From Alkalicoccobacillus murimartini (GTDB lineage: Bacteria; Bacillota; Bacilli; Bacillales; Bacillaceae_D): a stretch of DNA of 64,000 nucleotides. A program made the position numbers and the translations under genes. This document shows, piece after piece, positions 16,304-25,175 of this stretch. Where the stretch lies: contig NZ_JAUSUA010000001.1 of the NCBI RefSeq assembly GCF_030813245.1, positions 806,001 to 870,000 on the forward strand. The letters run 5' to 3'. Positions within the stretch are counted from its first letter, which is position 1, and each line of letters opens with the position of its first letter. The notes beneath the pieces are model-generated. The model made no database searches. It had not been told where the DNA came from and worked only from the letters and a program-made list of their open reading frames with translations.

Positions 16304-16368
16304 TCGCTTACCTCCACCCGATGCTCAAGATACCCAACATATTTTGGACTCTCCAGTACCTCCATCAT
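16288..16368 (-). CDS. 26-aa upstream ORF overlapping mpg
   Basis: AGGAGGAGAGAAAAAG precedes ATG 16368. The peptide MMEVLESPKYVGYLEHRVEV ends 16 nt inside mpg, in another frame. The arrangement (own ribosome site, stop just beyond the next start) is typical of translational coupling. Peptide function unknown; it could also be chance. Confidence 0.35.
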   Translation of the reverse strand: MMEVLESPKYVGYLEHRVEVSEWEKN

Positions 16369-16423
16369 CTTTTTCTCTCCTCCTATGTTTTTCATTTTAA
16401 CCTTATATACCCTTTCTGAAACG

Positions 16424-16457
16424 AAAAAAACAGAGTGCTGAATCACTCTGTTTTTAG
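16424..16457. terminator. Terminator after the acidic lipoprotein gene
   Basis: AAACAGAGTG pairs with CACTCTGTTT, with T-tracts on both strands. It overlaps the 3' end region of the 16466-16957 gene. Confidence 0.85.
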
Positions 16458-16465
16458 AACGGCTT

Positions 16466-16957
16466 CTATTCATATTCTATATTATGCTTATCCATTAACC
16501 GTTCCAATTCGTCACGAAATTCTGTGTGTTCTTCAAATTCAATAAACAGTTCATCTGCTTCGTCTAACAGATCTTGATCTCCCTGATAATGACCCTCTAC
16601 TTCTTTTTCCCCAGCTTCCCAATAGATTTCATTTCTTTCTAAATAAATCGCATGTAGGTTTTGTACTTCTTCTGTCTCTGGTTGTATGGCATGAAATTCT
16701 TCATAGTACTCATCAAGTTCAGGTTTTAAACTAGATTGATATTGCTCATAAAATTCCTCATCTGATAACTCATCTGTTTCGATATAAAAATCGTCCCATG
16801 CGGCGAAAACATCATCTTCAATAGGTAGGATGGTTTCATTCATGTAAAACTCTAAATCATCTCCGGCAGCCTCATTACTACCAAACAACCCACATCCACT
16901 AACTACTAAAAATAGTGGAATGCTTAAACAACTCAATACCAACTTCTTACTCTTCAT
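16466..16957 (-). CDS. Acidic lipoprotein of unknown function
   Basis: The signal peptide ends in the lipobox VVSGC (Cys22). The mature part, about 140 aa, is strikingly acidic (runs such as TDELSDEEFYEQY and EELERLMD-like helices) and predicted all-helical, which fits an extracytoplasmic protein of an alkaliphile or halophile. Related YkyA-like and 'DUF-less' helical lipoproteins exist in Bacillus, but I cannot name this one. AGGAGATTTGCTAA precedes ATG. Monocistronic with terminators on both sides. Confidence 0.85.
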   Translation of the reverse strand: MKSKKLVLSCLSIPLFLVVSGCGLFGSNEAAGDDLEFYMNETILPIEDDVFAAWDDFYIETDELSDEEFYEQYQSSLKPELDEYYEEFHAIQPETEEVQNLHAIYLERNEIYWEAGEKEVEGHYQGDQDLLDEADELFIEFEEHTEFRDELERLMDKHNIEYE

Positions 16958-17037
16958 TTAGCAAATCTCCTATTCTATAAGTGATGTATGTTACAAATTC
17001 TAGCATGAATCAACAAATCTTTGCAAAGACTAACATA

Positions 17038-17072
17038 GAAAAAACGTATGCTGAATCAGCATACGTTTTTCT
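17038..17072. terminator. Terminator of the cys operon
   Basis: AAAACGTATGCTGA/TCAGCATACGTTTT is a perfect dyad with short loop, just after the cysA stop codon on the - strand. Confidence 0.92.
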
Positions 17073-17078
17073 TTACTA

Positions 17079-18149
17079 CTAAATACTAAATTCTTCTGGA
17101 GAAAATACATGAACATGTTTTGGTTTGCTGTGTACTACATCATCAAGCCGAATCCCAAGTTCAGTAAATTCACTTTTCGGTAATTCAATATCAATCGTTT
17201 CCTCTTCATCGAGTTTAATAGCCTCTAAGAATACGATGGGACCTACAGACTGAATATGAACAATTTTGATCGGGAAGGAACCTTCCACACTCGTCCGATG
17301 AAGTTCCATTTGGTGAGGGCGAATATATCCTACAACATCTTGATTTTCAAGGTTAGCCCCGCCTTCTGTTCGTAGAGATACATTTCCAGTTTTTAAATTC
17401 CCTTGCTGTAGGCGGCCTTTAAATAAATTCACGTTGCCCAAGAAATCAAATACAAAAGGACTATTTGGGTTCTCATATACTTCATCAGGTGTACCTACCT
17501 GCTCAATTCGACCATGATTCATCACGACAATTCGATCGGCCACATCCATTGCTTCTTCTTGATCATGTGTGACAAAGATACTCGTTACATCAAATTGATT
17601 ATGAAGATTACGTAACCAACGTCTTAGTTCTTTTCGTACTTTAGCATCCAATGCTCCAAAAGGTTCATCTAACAGAAGGACTTCAGGTTGGACGGCAAGC
17701 GCCCTAGCGAGAGCAACCCTTTGTCTTTGTCCACCAGAAAGTTGAGATGGGTATCGTTTTTGTAAACCATCTAATTTCACTAAACCTAGCAATTCATCTA
17801 CCTTTAGTTGAATGTCTTTTTTACTTGGCCGTTTGTTACGAGGCCGAACTCTTAATCCGTACGAAATATTATCAGCTACAGTCATATGTGAGAATAAAGC
17901 ATAATGCTGAAACACAAAGCCAACTTGCCTAGATATTGCATTCACATTGGTCATATCTTCCCCATTAAAATGAATCGAACCGGCAGAAGCTTTCTCTAGA
18001 CCTGCAATGATACGTAATAGTGAGGTTTTACCTGAACCCGAAGGTCCAAGTAAAGCAATTAATTCTCCTTTTTTGATAGACAGTTTGATTTGTTCTAAAG
18101 CTTGAAAATCTCCAAACGACTTTGACACATCATTAATATCAATAGACAC
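17079..18149 (-). CDS. cysA: Sulfate/thiosulfate ABC transporter ATPase
   Basis: Energises sulfate import. Walker [10 protein letters not shown]-loop FVFQHYALF, signature [13 protein letters not shown], Walker [12 protein letters not shown] and the switch [13 protein letters not shown] are all present. A C-terminal regulatory TOBE-like domain follows (about 240-355). GTG 18149 is used because AGGAG is 8 nt upstream; the GTG nine bases earlier overlaps it. Last gene of yezD-sbp-cysT-cysW-cysA, 12 nt after cysW. Confidence 0.95.
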   Translation of the reverse strand: MSIDINDVSKSFGDFQALEQIKLSIKKGELIALLGPSGSGKTSLLRIIAGLEKASAGSIHFNGEDMTNVNAISRQVGFVFQHYALFSHMTVADNISYGLRVRPRNKRPSKKDIQLKVDELLGLVKLDGLQKRYPSQLSGGQRQRVALARALAVQPEVLLLDEPFGALDAKVRKELRRWLRNLHNQFDVTSIFVTHDQEEAMDVADRIVVMNHGRIEQVGTPDEVYENPNSPFVFDFLGNVNLFKGRLQQGNLKTGNVSLRTEGGANLENQDVVGYIRPHQMELHRTSVEGSFPIKIVHIQSVGPIVFLEAIKLDEEETIDIELPKSEFTELGIRLDDVVHSKPKHVHVFSPEEFSI

Positions 18150-18161
18150 CCTACACACTCC

Positions 18162-19016
18162 TTACATCTGTGGACTTTTCCGTTCTACAATATTTTTAAT
18201 CACTAGTGTGACAATAGCTAAGATCGACATCAGGGATGCTACGGCAAAAGCAGCTGTGAACATATATTCGTTATACAAAATCTCAACATGTAATGGCATA
18301 GTGTTCGTTAACCCTCGAATCTTACCTGATACGACTGACACTGCCCCAAACTCTCCAATCACTCGTGCATTACAGAGGATGACTCCGTATAGTAGTCCCC
18401 ATTTGATATTTGGAAGCGTTACATGCCAAAAGGTTCTGAATCCATTCGCTCCAAGAGACAGTGAGGCTTCTTCCTCCGCTGTACCTTGTGCCTGCATTAA
18501 CGGTATTAACTGTCGTGCGACAAAAGGAACCGTTACAAACATAGTAGCCAAAACGATCCCAGGTACCGCAAATATGATCTTAATATCGTTTGCTAACAGC
18601 CATTCTCCAAATAGTCCATGAACACTAAATAACAAGACAAAGACAAGACCCGCAATGACAGGTGAAACGGCAAAAGGTAAATCAATAAGGGTGATGATAA
18701 AGCTTCTACCTTTAAACTGGAATTTAGATAAAGCCCATGCAGCCATCACACCGAAAATTGTATTTAATGGTACAACTATTGCTACGGTTAACAATGTTAG
18801 TTTAATAGCTGATACAGCAGCTGGGTCTGTAATGGATTGAATATATACACTCCATCCTCCCTCAAATGCTCGTATAAAAATAGCAGTGAGTGGGAGGACT
18901 AAGACTAAAGCAAGAAACAGGAAAGATACAAAAAGTAAGGTCCATTTCACCCATGAACTGTCTTTCTTTCCTATAATCCTAGCATTAGGTTTAGCAGTTT
19001 GTAGTTCTGTACTCAT
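18162..19016 (-). CDS. cysW: Sulfate ABC transporter permease CysW
   Basis: Inner-membrane permease, 284 aa, six predicted helices. It carries the permease EAA loop [22 protein letters not shown] and the family block [24 protein letters not shown]-like (near residue 235), which distinguishes CysW from CysT. GGAGGAGAG precedes ATG. 18 nt after cysT; the two permeases form the heterodimeric channel with two CysA subunits. Confidence 0.94.
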   Translation of the reverse strand: MSTELQTAKPNARIIGKKDSSWVKWTLLFVSFLFLALVLVLPLTAIFIRAFEGGWSVYIQSITDPAAVSAIKLTLLTVAIVVPLNTIFGVMAAWALSKFQFKGRSFIITLIDLPFAVSPVIAGLVFVLLFSVHGLFGEWLLANDIKIIFAVPGIVLATMFVTVPFVARQLIPLMQAQGTAEEEASLSLGANGFRTFWHVTLPNIKWGLLYGVILCNARVIGEFGAVSVVSGKIRGLTNTMPLHVEILYNEYMFTAAFAVASLMSILAIVTLVIKNIVERKSPQM

Positions 19017-19034
19017 GTAAGGCTCTCCTCCTCT

Positions 19035-19868
19035 TTATGTATGACGTTTAGATGCCCACCATTGAATGAGATTCATGATGAACAGAAGGAGAAAGGAAAA
19101 TAGCAGCATGACAGCAGCAATGGCAGTAGCTCCCTCATAGTTAAACTGTTCAAGTTGAGTCATTATTAATAGAGGGGTGATCTCGGTTTTCATAGGCATA
19201 TTGCCAGAAATAAAGACAACTGATCCATACTCACCTAATGCTCTTGCAAAGGCAAGCGAGATGCCAGACAGTAATGCTGGAAGCAGGACTGGAATAATTA
19301 CTTTGGTAAATGTGTGAAAACCACTGGCTCCCAAACTTGCCGAAGCTTCCTCCCATTCTTTACTTAAATCTCTAAGAACTGGCTCAACCATACGTACAAC
19401 AAAAGGAAGTCCAATAAACGTTAGCGCAGTCATCACTCCAAGTGGTGTAAAGGCTACTTTTATGCCAAGTAGGTCAAGGTATTGTCCAACCCATCCATCT
19501 GTTGTATAGATTGTCGTCAAGGCAATGCCAGCAACAGCTGTTGGCAATGCAAACGGCAAATCGATAAGTCCATCAATGATTCGTTTACCTGGAAAGCTAT
19601 ATCTTACAAGAACCCATGCAAGGATTAATCCAAATACTCCGTTAATTAGAGCCGCCGCTAAGGCAGCTCCGATACTAAGCTTATATGAGGCCACAACACG
19701 AGGGGCTGTGACCGTTTGCCAGAAGTCACTAAAGCCCATTGTGGATGTATTCAGAAAAATCATTGAAAGTGGGAGCAGGACAATGATCCCTAGGTACATC
19801 ATGGTCATTCCAAGGGTAAGTGAAAAGCCTGGAATGATACTATCTTCTTTTATTCGAATTGTTCTCAT
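19035..19868 (-). CDS. cysT: Sulfate ABC transporter permease CysT
   Basis: Partner permease, 277 aa, six helices. Diagnostic segments are LPFALPTAVAGIAL, EEASASLGASGFHTFTKVIIP (EAA loop) and ARALGEYGSVVFISGNMP near the C-terminus. It sits 20 nt after the binding-protein gene and before cysW, in the standard order of sulfate importers. Confidence 0.94.
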   Translation of the reverse strand: MRTIRIKEDSIIPGFSLTLGMTMMYLGIIVLLPLSMIFLNTSTMGFSDFWQTVTAPRVVASYKLSIGAALAAALINGVFGLILAWVLVRYSFPGKRIIDGLIDLPFALPTAVAGIALTTIYTTDGWVGQYLDLLGIKVAFTPLGVMTALTFIGLPFVVRMVEPVLRDLSKEWEEASASLGASGFHTFTKVIIPVLLPALLSGISLAFARALGEYGSVVFISGNMPMKTEITPLLIMTQLEQFNYEGATAIAAVMLLFSFLLLFIMNLIQWWASKRHT

Positions 19869-19888
19869 ACTGTCCTCCCATTACACGA

Positions 19889-20932
19889 TTACTGCTCATA
19901 AATTTGGTCAAAGATACCGCCATCACTAAAATGTTTCTCTTGAGCCACTTGCCATCCTCCAAACACATCATCAATAGTAAACAAATTAATCTCTGGGAAG
20001 TAATCCTTATACTCCTCTAGAACCTCTTCGTTTCTTGGACGATAATAGTGTTCAGCTGCAACTCTTTGACCTTCATCCGTATAAAGATACTCAAGATATG
20101 CTTCCGCTACTTCTCTAGTTCCTTTACGGTCTACATTCTCATCAACAACCGCAACCGGTGGTTCTGTTAAGATACTTATGGATGGGGCCACAATATCAAA
20201 TTGATCTTCTCCTAATTCTTCAGTGGAAAGAATGGCTTCGTTTTCCCAAGCTAAAAGCACATCGCCAATCCCCCGTTCAACAAATGAAGTTGTTGATCCT
20301 CTAGCACCTGAGTCGAGTACAGATACATTTTGATATAGGTCGCCAATGTATTCTTGGGCAGCTTCTTCAGTTCCATACTCCTCTAACGCCCAAGCCCATC
20401 CAGCTAAATAGTTCCAACGAGCTCCACCCGATGTTTTTGGATTTGGTGTCACAACCTCAATATCATCACGAATTAGATCATCCCAGTCGGTAATATTTTT
20501 AGGATTCCCCTCACGCACTAAAAACGTAATAGTTGAAGTATAAGGTGTGGAATTATCAGGAAGTCTTGATTGCCAATCTTCCGGGATCAAGTCGCGACTT
20601 TCGTGTAGAACATCAATATCGTAAGCAAGAGCCAAGGTTACTACATCGGCATCAAGTCCATCAATAACAGATCGTGCCTGACTACCTGAACCACCATGTG
20701 ACTGATTAAAGGTAACCGTTTGACCCGTTTCTTCTTGCCAATGGTCCGCGAATACTTGGTTAAAGTCATCATATAGTTCTCGAGTTGGGTCATAGGATAC
20801 ATTTAGGATTTCAACAGGTTCTCCTGCTTCTCCAGCCGTTTCATCTCCAGACCCGCACGCACTCAATGCTCCTATCGCTGCTGCAAGTGATGTTAATCCA
20901 ATCATTGTTTTCTTTTTAGATCGCTGGTTCAA
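19889..20932 (-). CDS. sbp: Sulfate-binding lipoprotein
   Basis: Extracellular receptor of the sulfate ABC importer. TTG 20932 is the start (GGGGGAG 6 nt upstream). The signal peptide ends in a lipobox, LSACG with Cys26. Sbp-family blocks: NVSYDPTRELY, NQSHGGSGSQARSVIDGLDA and PKTSGGARWNYLAGWAWA. The mature chain is rich in Asp/Glu. First transporter gene, 87 nt downstream of yezD. Confidence 0.94.
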   Translation of the reverse strand: MNQRSKKKTMIGLTSLAAAIGALSACGSGDETAGEAGEPVEILNVSYDPTRELYDDFNQVFADHWQEETGQTVTFNQSHGGSGSQARSVIDGLDADVVTLALAYDIDVLHESRDLIPEDWQSRLPDNSTPYTSTITFLVREGNPKNITDWDDLIRDDIEVVTPNPKTSGGARWNYLAGWAWALEEYGTEEAAQEYIGDLYQNVSVLDSGARGSTTSFVERGIGDVLLAWENEAILSTEELGEDQFDIVAPSISILTEPPVAVVDENVDRKGTREVAEAYLEYLYTDEGQRVAAEHYYRPRNEEVLEEYKDYFPEINLFTIDDVFGGWQVAQEKHFSDGGIFDQIYEQ

Positions 20933-21019
20933 TCCAATCTCCCCCTATAATGTAATGTTCAATAAAAATCAAATAAGTGCGTGTTTTTTTGACGATAACC
21001 AGTTAATCAGTGAAAATCT

Positions 21020-21160
21020 TCATCGTAAAAATCTTGTTTTTTCCGTAGCATCAATTTGGGTGATTTGATCATTATGAATGGTTATTAGCACCGTGCCATA
21101 CTTAATACTACTGATCTTTTTTTCAATCTCATCGATTTTAATAGGATCCTTTTGGGCCAT
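21020..21160 (-). CDS. yezD: YezD-family small protein
   Basis: A 46-codon gene below usual length cut-offs. AAAGGAGG is 10 nt before ATG 21160. The product MAQKDPIKIDEIEKKISSIK continues with YGTVLITIHNDQITQID and ATEKTRF, matching the DUF2292/YezD pattern 'kYGsvtiviqdGrvvqIekteK'. YezD proteins are repeatedly found beside sulfate or sulfonate assimilation genes; here it heads the sulfate operon. Biochemical role unknown, cytosolic, perhaps regulatory. Confidence 0.88.
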   Translation of the reverse strand: MAQKDPIKIDEIEKKISSIKYGTVLITIHNDQITQIDATEKTRFLR

Positions 21161-21227
21161 GATTCAAATCCCTCCTTTCAATATATTATATTAAGTATAG
21201 TGGTTTACTAGGCTTTAAAGACAAAAA

Positions 21228-21272
21228 AAGAAAAGACCTCCACCAGAAAAAATGTTCTAGTAAAGGCCTTCG
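21228..21272 (-). terminator. Terminator of the thiamine-precursor operon
   Basis: On the - strand, AAAGGCCTTTACTAGAA pairs with TTCTGGTGGAGGTCTTTT (several G-U pairs), followed by a long T tract. It separates tenA from yezD. Confidence 0.6.
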
Positions 21273-21311
21273 GTTGTCCGATCAGCTTTTATAATGTTTT
21301 ATAGTCATATA

Positions 21312-22019
21312 TTATCCATGCTTTTCCGATGTGTCAACTATATTTTGAGATTCTTTCAAATCCGTCCATTTTTCAGAGGTATAGGCCATCTCCCAAAAAT
21401 TAAGCTCATATCTGCTACTTATCATAAAGTGTTCAAGCATTTGCTCTCTTTGTGCCACGGTTGATTGTTCTGCAATGCGATCCAATCTATGAATCTGTTC
21501 GAAGGTTAACTCTTTAAATTCATCACCACCATAAGCCTGAATCCAATCTCTATAGATAGGCTCTGTAGGTGCATATCCTTGAAGTTTCTCTCCGATCTCA
21601 TAGTAGAGCCAATAACAAGGAAGTAAGGCAGCAATGGCATCTCCCGTATAACCATTGTACGCTGCTCGATACAAATGAGACGTATATGCATAGGCTGTTG
21701 GTGCTGGTTTGAATTGTTCTTTATCTTTCGAGGTAATCCCTAGTCGACCTGAAAATTCGCGATGAAGAGCCATTTCAGCTTCATAGGAACTTTGTGCATG
21801 AATGGCTAATCTGTTGGTTGTTTCAGGATCGACAGCTTTTGCTGCAGCAAGAGACTGAACACGTGCAAAGTGAGATAAATAATACGAATCTTGCATGACA
21901 TAATATTTAAAACGAGAAAGAGGCAAACTTCCATCAGCTATCCCTCGAATAAATGGATGGTCAAAACTTTTTCTCCAAATTGAATCAGCCTCGTTGCGAA
22001 TAAAAGACGTAAATGTCAT
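21312..22019 (-). CDS. tenA: Aminopyrimidine aminohydrolase TenA
   Basis: Converts aminomethyl-HMP and related thiamine breakdown products to hydroxymethylpyrimidine for thiamine salvage. The 235-aa all-helical protein carries the nucleophile Cys135 in ALLPCYWLYYEIG, at the same position as Bacillus TenA, and the C-terminal Glu in YELNFWEMAY. An SFDHPFIRGIADGSL start and HFARVQ are family blocks. Last gene of the riboswitch-controlled ykoE-ykoD-ykoC-tenA operon, so substrate uptake and processing are co-expressed. Confidence 0.95.
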   Translation of the reverse strand: MTFTSFIRNEADSIWRKSFDHPFIRGIADGSLPLSRFKYYVMQDSYYLSHFARVQSLAAAKAVDPETTNRLAIHAQSSYEAEMALHREFSGRLGITSKDKEQFKPAPTAYAYTSHLYRAAYNGYTGDAIAALLPCYWLYYEIGEKLQGYAPTEPIYRDWIQAYGGDEFKELTFEQIHRLDRIAEQSTVAQREQMLEHFMISSRYELNFWEMAYTSEKWTDLKESQNIVDTSEKHG

Positions 22020-22041
22020 CTAAAACAACTCCTTTTTCCAT

Positions 22042-22848
22042 TTATGAATGGGTGTACCGTACATCCGTTATCTCAAACAATGGGAAGACATCTGCTAATA
22101 CATACGTTCCAAACGGTGCTGCCACTAATACAATTAAAAAGATTGCATCAAAATACGATAGCCGCGTTTCATAGAAATAGGTTCTTTGTTTCACTTGCAT
22201 AAACCGCTTTGCCTCCATCGCTACAGCGATACGTTGTGCTCTACGTATACTCTGAGCAAGTAATGGGACGGAGAAAAATGCAAGCTTCTTGTAGATGGAT
22301 TTGATGCCTTTCTCAGGAACAGCCTGCCTAATAACTAAGGCATGTCGTAAGGTTTGAAACTCTTCAATCATAATGGGAATAATTCTGATAGAAGCTAAAA
22401 AGCTATATGCATATTTTGATGGTACTTTTAACTGCTGCATTAATGAATAAAATAGTAGAACAGGTTTTGTAGTCAACGCAAAAATCATTCCGAGTACAGC
22501 AAATGATAACGCGCGAAACCCTAAATGCACACCACGATAAAAGCTCTCCTCCGTTACGTGGAAAATGCCCCATTTAAACCACGTCGTATCACCTCGTCCA
22601 AAGAAAATCATGGAACTAGCAGAAGAAAAAAACACAAGAATAAAAGGCGCTGTGAAAATAAGAAGATAGCGCAATGGATGGCCAGAAAAAGCGAACAATA
22701 ACATAGCGAATACAGCCGTAAGATAAACAAGATGAGATGGATTATGGATAAAGATCATATATGCAAACAAACAAATAGATAAAATTAATTTGACGCTTGG
22801 GTTTACATGAGTAATCCATGTATCCTTTGTAACATATAGAGCTGACAC
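22042..22848 (-). CDS. ykoC: ECF transporter T component (YkoC-like)
   Basis: Transmembrane coupling subunit of an energy-coupling-factor importer. About five helices, with the CbiQ-family cytoplasmic motifs: a MIEEFQTLRHALVIRQAVP block and QSIRRAQRIAVAMEAKRF, where the two Ala-Arg-x-like motifs contact the ATPases. Its start shares one base with the end of ykoD. Context (YkoE S-component, TPP riboswitch, tenA) points to uptake of a thiamine pyrimidine precursor. Confidence 0.92.
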   Translation of the reverse strand: MSALYVTKDTWITHVNPSVKLILSICLFAYMIFIHNPSHLVYLTAVFAMLLFAFSGHPLRYLLIFTAPFILVFFSSASSMIFFGRGDTTWFKWGIFHVTEESFYRGVHLGFRALSFAVLGMIFALTTKPVLLFYSLMQQLKVPSKYAYSFLASIRIIPIMIEEFQTLRHALVIRQAVPEKGIKSIYKKLAFFSVPLLAQSIRRAQRIAVAMEAKRFMQVKQRTYFYETRLSYFDAIFLIVLVAAPFGTYVLADVFPLFEITDVRYTHS

Positions 22849-24296
22849 TAGTTATACACCTTCTTATCTTGACTCAACACTTCTTCCTGTAACATTTCAT
22901 TCTGAACAGTCCATACTCTTGTAGCGAAATATTTGAGAATCTCCATGTCATGTGTAACCATAACAATGGCTATACCTCGCTCTCTACATTGTTCAATCAT
23001 TTCTAATAAAGCAAATGTATTTTTAGCGTCCTGTCCAAATGTGGGTTCATCTAATAACAAAACAGTCTGGTTCTTTACAATAGCCGTAGCCACACTTAAT
23101 CTTCTCTTTTGGCCAACAGATAGTTGATAAGGATGCTGATTCTCTTGTTGGCTTAAAGAGAACGATTGCAAACAGGTGCGTACGGTTTCTTGAATTGACT
23201 CTTCTGCCTTCTGTTCTCTTTTTAATGTAAAAGCAACTTCATCAAAAACACGATTGGTCACAAATTGATACTCTGGATTCTGAAAAACAAAGCCAATTGA
23301 ATCACTTACTTGATCCTTTTTCTTTACTTGTGACTGATGGAGCAGATACGTACCTTTTGTGCGTAGTACATTCATTAAACCAAGTAGAAAAGTACTTTTC
23401 CCTGCTCCATTTTTCCCTGTAATACAAATCCAATCACCCGCAGAGATTTCGGCATCGGACACCGTTAATCGTACTTCTTTTCGACGTAAAACTTGATATT
23501 CATTCAGCTCGATTATAGGCTCTTCTTGAACGTCTTGTGGTGACCTTGTCCAAACTCTAGAGGCAGCATATTCTTCCCACACACCAGGAAACCAGATGCC
23601 GAACTCTCTTAATTTTTCTTTGTATGTTGTGAAAACTTGTTCAGTCGGACCATCAGCTATGACCTGACCTTCTGTATCAAGCACGATGACTCGTTCCACA
23701 AAATCGAGTACTTGATCGATCTTATGTTCAACAATAATGACAGTTTTGTTCTCCCCAATCGTTTGGATTGTATCCCAAATCTGCTCCGTACCCTCTGGAT
23801 CGAGCATAGCTGTTGGCTCATCAAATACAAGTGTAGAAGGTTGAAGTGCGAGAACTGATGCAATAGCTAAGCGCTGTTTCATTCCTTGTGAAAGCTGAGA
23901 TATTGGTATATGAACATCCTCAAATTCTAATCCCACTTGTTTTAGATAAGCTACAATCTGATGATCCATGTCCTTACGAGCTACTCCGAGATTTTCAAAG
24001 ACAAATGCCAATTCTTCGTCTACATACGGCATACAGAATTGACTGTCAGGGTCCTGAAATACATAGCCCCACGAATCTGGTTGAATCAGTTCATCCGCCT
24101 TCAAAGGCAATTGAATGGCCTGTGGAACTAATCCTGTGAGTACCTGAAGGAGTGTAGACTTTCCACTTCCACTCGGTCCAAGAATAAGAACCTTCTCGCC
24201 CTTATTAATACTAAGTGATAGATCGTCAAATAATAATTTCCCACTTCCAGGAAAGGTTAATCGTAAATTTTTTACGGACGAAACAACTGAGTTCAT
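22848..24296 (-). CDS. ykoD: ECF transporter double ATPase (YkoD-like)
   Basis: Two fused ABC ATPase domains in 482 aa. Domain 1: Walker [10 protein letters not shown], signature LSQGMKQRLAIA, Walker B LVFDEPTAMLD. Domain 2: Walker A GKNGAGKST, signature LSVGQKRRLSVA, Walker B LLLDEPTFGQD. Fusion of both energising subunits is usual for YkoD. It powers the YkoE/YkoC importer. 15 nt after ykoE. Confidence 0.94.
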   Translation of the reverse strand: MNSVVSSVKNLRLTFPGSGKLLFDDLSLSINKGEKVLILGPSGSGKSTLLQVLTGLVPQAIQLPLKADELIQPDSWGYVFQDPDSQFCMPYVDEELAFVFENLGVARKDMDHQIVAYLKQVGLEFEDVHIPISQLSQGMKQRLAIASVLALQPSTLVFDEPTAMLDPEGTEQIWDTIQTIGENKTVIIVEHKIDQVLDFVERVIVLDTEGQVIADGPTEQVFTTYKEKLREFGIWFPGVWEEYAASRVWTRSPQDVQEEPIIELNEYQVLRRKEVRLTVSDAEISAGDWICITGKNGAGKSTFLLGLMNVLRTKGTYLLHQSQVKKKDQVSDSIGFVFQNPEYQFVTNRVFDEVAFTLKREQKAEESIQETVRTCLQSFSLSQQENQHPYQLSVGQKRRLSVATAIVKNQTVLLLDEPTFGQDAKNTFALLEMIEQCRERGIAIVMVTHDMEILKYFATRVWTVQNEMLQEEVLSQDKKVYN

Positions 24297-24311
24297 TTAC
24301 TTCCCCCATTT

Positions 24312-24890
24312 CTATTTTTCCAGTGTATCGAGATCTGATTTAGAAGAAGGCCTCAGTAAGTCCGTCACTCCGGTTTTTTCAAGAGCACGAACTAAATAAT
24401 AAGCAAGCACACCGGCAATCAGAATACCACTCAACGTCCTGAGTACAAGAACCAGCGTTAAATTCCAGGTAGCAAGATCAGCCATATACCCTCTATTCCA
24501 ATCCATTACAAAGGAACCTCCAGCAGATGCCGCTCCAGCTAATGAGGTTGTAAATAAGGAGAAGCTTTTGTAGAAAAATAACGCAAAAACAATCTCGGCT
24601 CCGAGTCCTTGCATCACCCCATATACTAAGACTTCCAACCCATACTGAGAACCAACAATAAATTCACCGGATGCCGCCGCGGTTTCGGCGATTAAAGCCA
24701 CACCAGGCTTACGAATAATTAAAAAAGCAACAGTTGCTGCAATAAACCACATGCCATACATCAGTTCATTAATTTGCAAAGGAAAGAGCTTCAAGCTATC
24801 GTTTACTGGCCCCCACAATCTATAGACGATAGCAAATACTACAGCAATGATAACCGTGACCAAAATGTCTGTTAATGTTAATCGTTTCAT
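24312..24890 (-). CDS. ykoE: ECF transporter S component for hydroxymethylpyrimidine (YkoE-like)
   Basis: Substrate-binding membrane subunit. ATG 24890 is chosen (AGAGGG at 8 nt); upstream in-frame ATGs lie inside the riboswitch terminator. The 192-aa protein has about six hydrophobic segments and the YkoE-type N-terminus MKRLTLTDILVTVIIAVVFA, with a polar loop SGEFIVGSQYGLEV. First gene after the TPP riboswitch, so expression should fall when thiamine diphosphate is plentiful. Confidence 0.92.
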   Translation of the reverse strand: MKRLTLTDILVTVIIAVVFAIVYRLWGPVNDSLKLFPLQINELMYGMWFIAATVAFLIIRKPGVALIAETAAASGEFIVGSQYGLEVLVYGVMQGLGAEIVFALFFYKSFSLFTTSLAGAASAGGSFVMDWNRGYMADLATWNLTLVLVLRTLSGILIAGVLAYYLVRALEKTGVTDLLRPSSKSDLDTLEK

Positions 24891-24928
24891 CAAGTCATCC
24901 CTCTCGTTCATCATTTCCCTAGCGACTC

Positions 24929-24968
24929 CAAAAAAAGAAGCCACTCCAAAGTTGGAGTGGCTTCTTCG
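24929..24968 (-). terminator. Expression-platform terminator of the TPP riboswitch
   Basis: AAGAAGCCACTCCAA pairs with TTGGAGTGGCTTCTT, then TTTTTT on the - strand, between the aptamer and ykoE. Ligand binding should favour it. Confidence 0.9.
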
Positions 24969-25015
24969 TTATTGTACACACTTGCCCATAAGCAAATCGT
25001 AAATGGAAGAGTCGA

Positions 25016-25098
25016 CTCCACTTTCCTACGCTAGTATTATCTAGATCAGGTCAAGGGTTAAGGCAAAAGCCTCTCTCAGCATACGCGCCCCTAGTGGA
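25016..25098 (-). ncRNA. TPP riboswitch (THI box)
   Basis: Read on the - strand: ACTAGGGGCGCG, then the CTGAGA core (GCTGAGAGAGGC), ACCCTTGACCTGATCTAGAT and AATACTAGCGTAGGAAAGTG. These are the invariant THI-box segments that form the pyrimidine and diphosphate sensor arms. A terminator lies about 50 nt downstream, before ykoE. Confidence 0.97.
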
Positions 25099-25175
25099 AA
25101 TAACGATATTTTGTTTTGTACGATTATAATTTAAACACAATCAGCAAGCCACGACAATACTTTTTCTAAATTCTT

